A stretch of 64,000 nucleotides of DNA from positions 1-64,000 of the forward strand of contig CAMCZQ010000003.1 in the NCBI GenBank assembly GCA_945887835.1. The letters are read 5' to 3'. The position numbers and the translations under genes were made by a program. Shown here piece after piece: positions 1-6,979 of this stretch. Each line of letters begins with the position of its first letter. The stretch's first letter is position 1. A model generated the notes under the pieces. The model was not told the origin of the DNA, did no database searches, and was given only the letters and a program-made list of their open reading frames with translations. This DNA comes from Bordetella parapertussis (lineage in GTDB: Bacteria > Pseudomonadota > Gammaproteobacteria > Burkholderiales > Burkholderiaceae_B).

Positions 1-1026
1 GGTAGTGGGTTCTCCTTCAATGTCGACCACAAAGCTGATACCAAGCGCCTCGGCAGCTGCGTCATACAGCTCGAGCAAATCCGTCACAACGGTACGCAGC
101 ACAACGGTTTCAAAAGGTTGTCGGCGTGTACCCGATTCGGCTTCCGCAATTTGCAGCAGTTTTTCTAGCACGATGATCAGGTCATCAATTGCGCCGATCG
201 CAAAGTGTCCGGCCTCTTCGAGCTGGCGCTGCTGCGGTACGCCTCTTAAGGCCTCTTCAAGATGCCCTCGTATTAAGCCCAGTGGGGTACGTAAATTATG
301 CGCAATCGTATTAGAAACGTGTCGCACGCCTTCCATCAGGTGCTGAATTCGGTCGAGCATACGATTGATATCTGCACTCAGGCGGTCGAACTCGTCAGGC
401 GTACCCGACAGGGTAATTCGTTGGTCTAAGTTACCTGCTTCGATATTTTGCGTGGTGTGTCGAATCGCCCAAATGCGTTTTTCAAGCTGTTGCCTGAACA
501 CCAAAGCGCTCAAAATAGCGAGTAATACGGCGCTTAAACCACCGATGACCACAGCGCGTGCGATCAGGCTACCGATCTCGCTTAAATCTTGCATATCGCG
601 ACCAACAACCAATAAAGAGCCGTCTTTCATTTTGTGCAAACGTATACGGCTCGGTAGCGCTAAGTCACCACGCTGAACGATGCGGTCAAGGATCTGATCG
701 AGTGGTGCGCTTAAGTCAGACCAGCCCGCGATATTGCCGGCTAATTTTTTGCCGGTTGGGTCAGTGAGCAACAAAATTTCGACATCTGAGTCAACACCAT
801 CGCTCAGGGTCGAAGCGATCCGCTGCGCGACGACAGATAAACCATGGCTCTCGGCGTTCTCGCTAAGTTTTTCTGAAATGGACACAATCTTACTGTCGAT
901 GTTGCGCGCTAACAGGCCGAGCGAAACAAAATAAAAAACAGACGATAAGACCAACACAGAAGCGACCACTAAGCCACCGCAAAGCAGGGCTAAGCGAAAG
1001 GCGACCGAGTGCCAGATTCTATCCAT
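1..1026 (-). CDS. Sensor histidine kinase, 3' end cut by window edge
   Basis: Inner-membrane sensor kinase of a two-component system; 342 codons are visible and the catalytic ATPase domain lies mostly outside the window. Reading from the start at 1026 there is an N-terminal membrane segment (about residues 8-32), a periplasmic sensor region of about 115 residues, a second membrane segment near 150-172, a HAMP linker, and a HisKA dimerisation domain with phosphoacceptor His243 in the motif AHNLRTPL. The residue after the His is Asn, where most HisKA kinases have Glu or Asp. The start codon overlaps the stop of the upstream response regulator (ATGGATAG), so the pair is co-transcribed and probably translationally coupled. 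The signal sensed cannot be inferred; the divergent porin gene is a plausible target. Confidence 0.9.
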   Translation of the reverse strand, partial: MDRIWHSVAFRLALLCGGLVVASVLVLSSVFYFVSLGLLARNIDSKIVSISEKLSENAESHGLSVVAQRIASTLSDGVDSDVEILLLTDPTGKKLAGNIAGWSDLSAPLDQILDRIVQRGDLALPSRIRLHKMKDGSLLVVGRDMQDLSEIGSLIARAVVIGGLSAVLLAILSALVFRQQLEKRIWAIRHTTQNIEAGNLDQRITLSGTPDEFDRLSADINRMLDRIQHLMEGVRHVSNTIAHNLRTPLGLIRGHLEEALRGVPQQRQLEEAGHFAIGAIDDLIIVLEKLLQIAEAESGTRRQPFETVVLRTVVTDLLELYDAAAEALGISFVVDIEGEPTT

Positions 1027-1732
1027 CGACGCCAAACCGATAGCCTACGCCGCGCACGGTGTGTAACAAGGGCGTGTCGTGACCCTTGTCAATTTTATTG
1101 CGCAGGCGGCTAATCTGCACATCGATGACATTGGTACCGGGGTCAAAGTGAAAATCCCAAACTGCTTCTAGCAGCATGGTACGAGTCACCACCTGACCTT
1201 GATTACGCACCAAGTATTCAAGCAGTTTAAATTCTCGGGGTTGCAAGGTGATTGGTTGACCTGCGCGCTTAGCTTTGCGTGAGATTAAATCTAACGTTAA
1301 GTCAGCCAGTTTGAGCTGAAAGGTGTCAGTGCCCAGGCTTGGGGTGGGGTTTGTACGCCTGATAAGCGCTTCTAATCGGGCCAGCAATTCAGGCATAGCG
1401 AAAGGCTTAGTCAGGTAGTCATCGCCCCCGTCGCGCAAGCCTCGCACGCGATCGTCTAAACTCGCAAGTGCACTCAGAACAAGCACGGGTGTTTGTATGG
1501 CGGCATTCCGTACAGCCTTGACGATATCGAGGCCCTCGTGCGCTTGGTGTAGCATTCGGTCAATGATCATGACCGCCCAATGGCCTGTTAACGCAAGCCT
1601 CTGAGCCTCTTGGGGCTGATCCGCGTGCGTCACCGCGTAGCCCGCTTCAGTCAGGCCCTTACTCAGATAACGCGCCATGTCTTGCTCGTCTTCAATCAGC
1701 AAAACCTGCGTCTCAGTCGTCGGGTGTCTCAT
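1019..1732 (-). CDS. OmpR/PhoB-family response regulator
   Basis: DNA-binding response regulator of 237 residues, partner of the overlapping kinase. The receiver domain (about 8-123) has the acidic pair Glu14-Asp15, phosphoacceptor Asp58 in VMIIDRML and the conserved Lys109 in LTKPF. The C-terminal winged helix (about 138-236) contains LQPREFKLLEYL and ends VRGVGYRFG, typical of the OmpR/PhoB class. I chose the ATG at 1732: an in-frame extension to 1798 adds 22 residues with no family character. The gene diverges from an OprB-like porin across about 120 bp, so it may control itself and the porin from the shared intergenic region. This last point is inference from layout only. Confidence 0.93.
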   Translation of the reverse strand: MRHPTTETQVLLIEDEQDMARYLSKGLTEAGYAVTHADQPQEAQRLALTGHWAVMIIDRMLHQAHEGLDIVKAVRNAAIQTPVLVLSALASLDDRVRGLRDGGDDYLTKPFAMPELLARLEALIRRTNPTPSLGTDTFQLKLADLTLDLISRKAKRAGQPITLQPREFKLLEYLVRNQGQVVTRTMLLEAVWDFHFDPGTNVIDVQISRLRNKIDKGHDTPLLHTVRGVGYRFGVDG

Positions 1733-1852
1733 AACTGAAATAGTAACCTGTTGTAATCCTTGGCCGGTGCTAGCCCTTAAACAGATAACAAGCGCCACTC
1801 TTGGCGTGAATCTGCTTGTTGTTTAAACCGTATGTGCTTGTCCGTGAATCGT

Positions 1853-3196
1853 ATGTATTTGATCTTTATTCGGTCTGTCTTAAAGATGTTCTGGCTGGCC
1901 AGTGCAGCCTTGCTATGCGCGCCCTTTACGGCTACCGCCACGGCCGAAGAGCTCGCCTTTGACTACGTCACCGCAAAGCTGCAGTCGACCTGGATCTGGC
2001 AAAAGCAGCCCGGCTTTTCGGCGCCGTATTCAGGCTTTAGCAGTCTGAATCCGAACGGTGAGTTAGGCTACACCTTGACTGGCACCGCTTTTTTAGGTGT
2101 TCGACCTTTTAAAGGGACTGAGTTTTTTTTCGATCCAGAGTTCGCCAAAGGTGTTCCTTTTTCAGGCCTGCGCGGCTTGGGTGGTATCACAAACGGTGAG
2201 GCTCAGAAAGCTGGTAATGGCGAGATTAGCGGTTATTATGCGCGCGCCTTTGCAAGGCAGACGATTGGATTTGGTGGTGGTACGACCGAACAAGAGGCAA
2301 GTTTCAATCAGTTCGCGGGTACGGTCGATAAGCGTCGCCTGGTGCTCACGGGCGGTGTCTATGCCATCACCGATATCTTTGATCAAAACGCGTTTGCGCA
2401 TGACCCGCGCACACAGTTTATGAATTGGGCGATGATGGATTATGCAGCCTGGGATACCCCGGCCGATGCGCGTGGGTATACCCGCGGTTTGGCCTTGGAG
2501 TATTACCATGATGACTGGGCCTTTAGAGTGGGGCGCAATCTGTTACCGGTCGAGTCAAATGGCTTGCAACTCAACAGCGCTTTTTCAAGTTCGTACAGCG
2601 ACAACGCCGAGATCGAGCACGGTCATGAACTTTGGGGACAAGCGGGTAGGCTTCGCGTTTTGGGTTTTCGCAACCGGGCTAAGCTTGGTAATTTTAACGA
2701 TGCCTTGAGTTATGCCCAACAGTTTGGTGGCACGCCGGATGTGGCTAACGTGCGCAAAGACCAGACCAAATATGGCTTCGGTGTCAGCCTTGAACAAAAT
2801 GTGAGCGCCAACGTTGGTGTTTTTGCTCGTTATAGTTGGAATAACGGAGTGACCGAGGGGTATTCCTTTACGGATGTGAATGATTCTGTTTTGGTCGGTG
2901 TGTCGCTTAAAGGAACAGGTTGGTCTCGACCTGACGACGTGTTGGGCTTAGCCTACGCCTTGAACGGAATCTCAAACGCTAATCGCAATTATCTTAAAGC
3001 GGGCGGCAACAATTTTTTCTGCGGTGATGGCAACCTAAATTATCAACGCGAAGGTATCTTTGAAATTTATTACAGCGCTAAGGTTAATAAAACCTTTTGG
3101 GCAACACTCGACTACCAACGCATTCAAAACCCTTGTTTCAATGCCGATCGTGGCCCTGTCAACGTGTATTCGCTTCGCGTGCATTTTGAATACTAA
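1853..3196 (+). CDS. OprB-family carbohydrate-selective porin
   Basis: Outer-membrane beta-barrel of about 447 residues, resembling the OprB family that passes sugars and related small solutes. A hydrophobic signal peptide ends near ATATAEE, with cleavage likely after Ala. The mature part is Gly/Tyr/Phe/Asn rich with alternating hydrophobic strands, contains the family-type stretch YHDDWAFRVGRNLLPVESN, and finishes in an aromatic C-terminal strand (SLRVHFEY), the signal expected for BAM-mediated insertion. ATGs at 1832, 1853 and 1886 are in frame; 1853 gives a signal peptide with basic residues ahead of the hydrophobic core, and no start has a clear Shine-Dalgarno. Transcribed away from the two-component system and ended by a strong terminator. 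The solute specificity is unknown. Confidence 0.85.
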   Translation: MYLIFIRSVLKMFWLASAALLCAPFTATATAEELAFDYVTAKLQSTWIWQKQPGFSAPYSGFSSLNPNGELGYTLTGTAFLGVRPFKGTEFFFDPEFAKGVPFSGLRGLGGITNGEAQKAGNGEISGYYARAFARQTIGFGGGTTEQEASFNQFAGTVDKRRLVLTGGVYAITDIFDQNAFAHDPRTQFMNWAMMDYAAWDTPADARGYTRGLALEYYHDDWAFRVGRNLLPVESNGLQLNSAFSSSYSDNAEIEHGHELWGQAGRLRVLGFRNRAKLGNFNDALSYAQQFGGTPDVANVRKDQTKYGFGVSLEQNVSANVGVFARYSWNNGVTEGYSFTDVNDSVLVGVSLKGTGWSRPDDVLGLAYALNGISNANRNYLKAGGNNFFCGDGNLNYQREGIFEIYYSAKVNKTFWATLDYQRIQNPCFNADRGPVNVYSLRVHFEY

Positions 3197-3219
3197 GTTG
3201 TCTCAGACGTTCGTCAGAC

Positions 3220-3250
3220 AAAAAAAGGATCCTTGCGGATCCTTTTTTTT
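3220..3250. terminator. Bidirectional Rho-independent terminator
   Basis: A GGATCC stem flanked by A7 on the left and T8 on the right, with loop TTGC, forms a 13-bp self-complementary hairpin. Read on either strand it ends in a T-tract. It sits between the convergent porin and DUF35 genes, 23 bp after the porin stop and 12 bp beyond the DUF35 stop, so it can end both transcripts. Confidence 0.93.
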
Positions 3251-3262
3251 ATGCGCTTTTAT

Positions 3263-3664
3263 TTAACCCGGCGTAAACATTGGTACGGGTGGCCCATCAC
3301 CTTCGGTGGGTTTAAACACCAGCTTGACGTGCTGCCCAATTTTTAAAGCCGCCAAATCACAATCGACAATTTGCGTCATCATCGTGACGCCTTCTTCGAG
3401 CGTGACGTAGGCGATGCAATAAGGATTAGGGTTGCCGCGCTGCATGACGCTTAACGAGTAAATGACGCCTTTGCCTGAGCCTTCTTTCCATTCGGTCTCA
3501 CCAAAACAGAAAGGGCAAAGCGCACGCGGATACCAGTGTGGCTTCTTGCACGAGGTGCAATATTTAACTAAAAACTTACCGTTTTTAGCAGCATCCCAAA
3601 AGGGTTCGTTGCCGGGTTCTTTGACAGGTGCCGGGAGGGGGTTAGGTTGATACATCATAGTCAT
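3263..3664 (-). CDS. DUF35 OB-fold / zinc-ribbon protein, thiolase partner
   Basis: 133-residue Zn-ribbon plus OB-fold protein of the DUF35 family, which acts as an acyl-CoA-binding partner of thiolase-like enzymes. Four cysteines (Cys36, 39, 50, 53) form the rubredoxin-like zinc site in YCTSCKKPHWYPRALCPFCF; the remainder is the OB fold (about 62-131). It starts 2 bp after the thiolase stop codon, so the two are one operon and probably form a complex. ATG 3664 was chosen; ATGs at codons 3 and 4 are also possible. The pair's substrate is not evident. Such pairs occur in sterol side-chain, aromatic and branched acyl-CoA breakdown. Confidence 0.9.
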   Translation of the reverse strand: MTMMYQPNPLPAPVKEPGNEPFWDAAKNGKFLVKYCTSCKKPHWYPRALCPFCFGETEWKEGSGKGVIYSLSVMQRGNPNPYCIAYVTLEEGVTMMTQIVDCDLAALKIGQHVKLVFKPTEGDGPPVPMFTPG

Positions 3665-3666
3665 GA

Positions 3667-4836
3667 TTATGCACGCTCCAGAATCAGGGTTGCACTGCCG
3701 TGGCGCGCGCCAAGCAGGCCGCCTGTGCCATGTGCGAGGGCAAGATCGCAGTTTTTAACTTGTACGGCAGGATGAGCTTCGCCGCGCAATTGACGCACCG
3801 CCTCAATGACCTTGGTGATGCCGCCACGGTTAGCCGGGTGGTTATTACACAAGCCACCGCCATCGGTATTAAAAGGTAGTTTGCCAACGCCTGAAATCAG
3901 GTTGCCGTCTGAAACGAATTTTCCGCCTTCGCCTTTTTTGCAAAAACCGAGATCTTCGAGCTGCATCAAGACCGTGATGGTAAAGCTGTCATAGATCGAA
4001 GCGTATTTAATGTCTTGAGGCGTCAGGCCCGCTTCTGCGAAGGCAGCTGCGCCCGAAGCGCGTGCGCCCGAATAGGTTAAGTCAACATGACCGCCTAACT
4101 GACCTTTTAGCGCTTCACCCGCGCCACGCACCTTCACCAGCGGTCGTTTAAGCGACTTGGCGATATCGGGGTGAGCGACAATCAAGGCGCCGCCGCCATC
4201 ACTGACCACGCAGCAATCCAGACGATGCAAAGGCGTTGAGACCAAGGGTGAGTTCACCACGTCTTCGACCGTGACAACGTCACGCAGCATGGCGTGTGGG
4301 TTGTGTTGCGCATGATGCGAGGCAGCGACCTTAATCCAGGCCAATTGTTCGGCAGTCGTGCCGTATTCGTACATGTGCCGGGCGGCAACCATGGCATAGC
4401 TGTTGACCGTGACTGGACCAAACGGCGCTTCAAAGGGCACGTCCGGAATGTCTACGCCCCAACTGCGCGGCTGCATGCCCGACGAGCCAGCCGAGCGCGG
4501 ACGACCGGCCAGAGTAATCAGGGCAATTTTGCACTTACCTGCTGCAATCGCCTGTGCGGCGTGCGAGACATGAATCAGATAAGAGCAGCCACCGGTCTCG
4601 GTTGAGTCGACATGACGCAATTTTGTGAGACCCATGTAGTCGGCCATGTTGAGCATGCCCAAACCGGGTGCGTCACCGGCGCAGTAATAGCCGTCGATGT
4701 CGCTGAGCGACAAACCGGCATCGGCAAGTGCGCCTTTGGCCGACTCAGCGTGAATTTGCGCAACTGACTTATCAGGTGCTTTGCGGGTAGGGTGCTCGTA
4801 GGCACCAACGATATAAGCTTTGTCTCGTATTGTCAT
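3667..4836 (-). CDS. Thiolase family protein (SCP-x-like acyl-CoA thiolase)
   Basis: 389-residue thiolase-fold enzyme expected to cleave or form acyl-CoA carbon-carbon bonds in the cytoplasm. The nucleophile is probably Cys84 in STETGGCSYL and the catalytic His is His333 in CNNHPANRGG. The C-terminal motif is AHGTGG (His369), where classical thiolases have CxGGG, which places it in the SCP-x/non-canonical branch. These proteins nearly always work with a DUF35 protein, and one follows immediately. Lipid-degrading dehydrogenases are not adjacent, so the pathway is unknown. Whether it is degradative or synthetic cannot be decided from sequence alone. Confidence 0.9.
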   Translation of the reverse strand: MTIRDKAYIVGAYEHPTRKAPDKSVAQIHAESAKGALADAGLSLSDIDGYYCAGDAPGLGMLNMADYMGLTKLRHVDSTETGGCSYLIHVSHAAQAIAAGKCKIALITLAGRPRSAGSSGMQPRSWGVDIPDVPFEAPFGPVTVNSYAMVAARHMYEYGTTAEQLAWIKVAASHHAQHNPHAMLRDVVTVEDVVNSPLVSTPLHRLDCCVVSDGGGALIVAHPDIAKSLKRPLVKVRGAGEALKGQLGGHVDLTYSGARASGAAAFAEAGLTPQDIKYASIYDSFTITVLMQLEDLGFCKKGEGGKFVSDGNLISGVGKLPFNTDGGGLCNNHPANRGGITKVIEAVRQLRGEAHPAVQVKNCDLALAHGTGGLLGARHGSATLILERA

Positions 4837-4945
4837 GGGTCGTTGTGTTGATCAAGAGTCAATAAAATAGTGCTGAGTGAGGCACTCACCAAATAGCTTT
4901 TTACCACCGATGCGAGCTTGCGTGGGGCGCGCGGGTAAGAGAGTG

Positions 4946-5359
4946 TTAATTATTCGGTTTGCCGCGTCTCAGCGCCGAGGCACCGAGCAGCAGCCAACCG
5001 AGCATCAGACAAACGCCTCCAGTGGGTGCAAAGGCGCTGGCATTTGTGACTGAGAACAAGTACTTAAGCTCGATCGAGCCACAAAACAAGACGATGCCAG
5101 CGAGTAATAAGCAGCGTGCGCCCAGCGCAAGGTAACCAGTTAAGCCGGCGGCAAAGAGCAAGACGACGGCGTGAATCAATTGATACAGCGAGGCGCGTTC
5201 GACAGCCCGCGCGGCCAAAGGGTCAGCTAACGCGTGCGAGGCTACGGCACCCAAGGCGACAGCTGTCAGGCCCAGCAAGGCGGCGACAACGAACCAGCCG
5301 CGCTGGCTGGCACTGGGGCTGTGGTGCGTGGGGTGGGCGAGAGTATTCTTAAGGGACAT
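4946..5359 (-). CDS. DUF423 family inner-membrane protein
   Basis: Small membrane protein of about 137 residues with four hydrophobic helices, related to E. coli YgdD. The first helix carries the family-type GAVASHAL motif and the third is followed by the typical stretch FCGSIELKYLFSV. Function of the family is not established. ATG 5359 is the first ATG in the frame; a TTG at 5386 would add nine residues. Upstream of the ATG the transcript reads CCTCCTCTT rather than a purine-rich Shine-Dalgarno, which leaves the start uncertain. The gene stands alone between the thiolase operon and a divergent lipoprotein gene. Confidence 0.85.
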   Translation of the reverse strand: MSLKNTLAHPTHHSPSASQRGWFVVAALLGLTAVALGAVASHALADPLAARAVERASLYQLIHAVVLLFAAGLTGYLALGARCLLLAGIVLFCGSIELKYLFSVTNASAFAPTGGVCLMLGWLLLGASALRRGKPNN

Positions 5360-5504
5360 AAGAGGAGGGCGCCCGTCAGGCTGCAAAGGTGGTTATTCGT
5401 GCGGTGACACGGCAGGCGACTAGAGAAAAAGTCCTTGCGAAGGCTCAAGGCTAGCATTAACGCTAAAATATGACTTGAGCGCAGGTTGTCTGAGAGCAAA
5501 AACT

Positions 5505-5933
5505 ATGTTGAACAAAATAAAGTGTCTGTCGGTGGTGATTCTCCTGTTTTTGACAGGCTGCGTCGGGCTTGAGTCGGCAAACTCACCTAAAGAAACCTTT
5601 GTGCTGCCACGCGCCTACCAAGAGGTCTATCAACTCGCCCTGGTGCAAGCCAAAGAGTGCTGGAGCGATGAGGGCGATCTTCCCGTTAAAGGGCAACTTG
5701 ATTCGGCCGCTCGCACGGCACAGGTGTTTGTGACAAACGGCCTGGGGAGCGGGCGCTATGGTCAGGTCGATATCCGCGCCTTAGATGATAAAAATTCTGA
5801 AATTACCGTCCGTTTGGCGGGTGTCAACATTTGGGACGCCGCCGCGCTTGCCGCGATGCACGAAGCCTTGCAGTTTGGCGTCTGGACGTGCACCCGCTAT
5901 ATGCCGAGCGCCCGACCCGCCAATAAAAAATAA
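5505..5933 (+). CDS. Small lipoprotein of unknown function
   Basis: 142-residue predicted lipoprotein. The N terminus is a signal peptide with a lipobox LTGC and lipidation site Cys19; the first mature residues are VGLES, so outer-membrane sorting is expected because no Asp follows the Cys. The mature region has mixed alpha/beta character, two further cysteines (in KECWSDEG and WTCTRY) and a basic tail. I recognise no named family. The ATG at 5505 was preferred over one 30 bp upstream because it places the basic residues directly before the hydrophobic core. A thioesterase gene follows 46 bp downstream on the same strand. Confidence 0.75.
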   Translation: MLNKIKCLSVVILLFLTGCVGLESANSPKETFVLPRAYQEVYQLALVQAKECWSDEGDLPVKGQLDSAARTAQVFVTNGLGSGRYGQVDIRALDDKNSEITVRLAGVNIWDAAALAAMHEALQFGVWTCTRYMPSARPANKK

Positions 5934-5979
5934 AGCGTTGGTCTACAACGTCAATTTCAATTTTCTTAAAAAGCGCATT

Positions 5980-6405
5980 GTGTCCGAACCTTTTGAACCT
6001 TCCACTTATTTTGGTCTTGATATCCCCTACCTGAAGTTTTTAGGTGTAGAGCCGGTGCTGTGTGCAGACGAACGCGCTGTGACACGGTTAAAAATTCGCG
6101 ATGATTTACTGAATAGCCGCGGCCACATTCATGGCGGTGCGCTGATGAGCCTGCTGGATTTCACCCTCAGTGCGGCGGGTCGTTCGGTTGACCCACTGGG
6201 GCTCGGCATGGCAACGATCGACATCACCGTGAGCTGTTTTGAACCCGCAGTGACCGACTTGACGATTCAGGCTCGTTGTCTGCGACGCGGTTCGTCGATT
6301 GCTTTTTGCGAGGGTGAAGTGTTAGATACCGAGGGCAAACTGATTGCGAAAGCCTCGGCTTCGTTCAAGGTATTAAAGGCCAAATACCGAGCGAAGGCCG
6401 CGTAA
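5980..6405 (+). CDS. PaaI-type hotdog thioesterase
   Basis: Hotdog-fold acyl-CoA thioesterase of about 141 residues. The motif HIHGGALMSLLD (residues 49-60) holds the conserved HGG and an Asp typical of the PaaI/4HBT subfamily, which hydrolyses aryl- or acyl-CoA thioesters to release CoA. Start chosen at GTG 5980 (MSEPFEPSTYFG...), which gives the usual family length; the frame is open further upstream but that part overlaps the lipoprotein gene in another frame. No strong Shine-Dalgarno precedes it, so the start is uncertain. Likely a housekeeping CoA-recycling enzyme; its substrate is unknown. Confidence 0.85.
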   Translation: MSEPFEPSTYFGLDIPYLKFLGVEPVLCADERAVTRLKIRDDLLNSRGHIHGGALMSLLDFTLSAAGRSVDPLGLGMATIDITVSCFEPAVTDLTIQARCLRRGSSIAFCEGEVLDTEGKLIAKASASFKVLKAKYRAKAA

Positions 6406-6470
6406 AGCCGCGCCAATAGGCCATTGACGCTGACCGCGTCAGCCTCGCGTCACCTCGGGCGAGTGCTGGT

Positions 6471-6926
6471 TTAGCCGAGCTTTGCTTTCACCAGCGCAGA
6501 CAACGTTGACATGTCAGCGCGACCGGCTAAAGCTGGTTTTAAGAGCGCCATGACTTTACCCATGGCAGGGTTGCCAGTAATGCCTTGTGCTTGCACTTCT
6601 GCTAGGGCGGCGTCGATCGCGGCGTTGACTTCTGCCTCGGTTGCCGCTTGTGGCAAAAACTCTTTTAAGACAGCCATCTCGGCGGTTTCTAGTGCGACGG
6701 TTTCGGTACGTCCGGCTTGTTCGTAGGCTGCGATTGATTCGCGACGCTGCTTGATCTGTTTTTCAATGATGGCGGTGACCTCAGCGTCGGTGACATCTTT
6801 ACGTTCGTCGATTTCTTTTTGTTTAATCGCAGCCTGTAAAAAGCGCAACGTACCCAAACGTTCGCTGGCCTTTGCACGCATGGCGTCTTTGACTGATTCT
6901 GCGATACGAAGTTTGAGTGCTGACAT
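6471..6926 (-). CDS. YqeY/GatB-tail domain protein
   Basis: 151-residue YqeY family protein, all helical, resembling the tail domain of the GatB amidotransferase subunit that contacts tRNA. Family features include the opening MSALKLRIAESVKDAMRAK, the conserved EIDERKD and KQRRESIAAYEQAGR segments, and the terminal GRADMSTLSALVKAKL. ATG 6926 gives the conserved N terminus; the in-frame extension to 6983 is not family-like. In many Burkholderiales this gene follows rpsU, but here there is no rpsU and it lies between a convergent thioesterase and the end of upstream dnaE2. The start lacks a purine-rich Shine-Dalgarno. Confidence 0.92.
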   Translation of the reverse strand: MSALKLRIAESVKDAMRAKASERLGTLRFLQAAIKQKEIDERKDVTDAEVTAIIEKQIKQRRESIAAYEQAGRTETVALETAEMAVLKEFLPQAATEAEVNAAIDAALAEVQAQGITGNPAMGKVMALLKPALAGRADMSTLSALVKAKLG

Positions 6927-6979
6927 AAGAGGCCCGAGGATGAAGAAGAAATAAGTTCTAGTATAAAGCCTCGTCGTTT

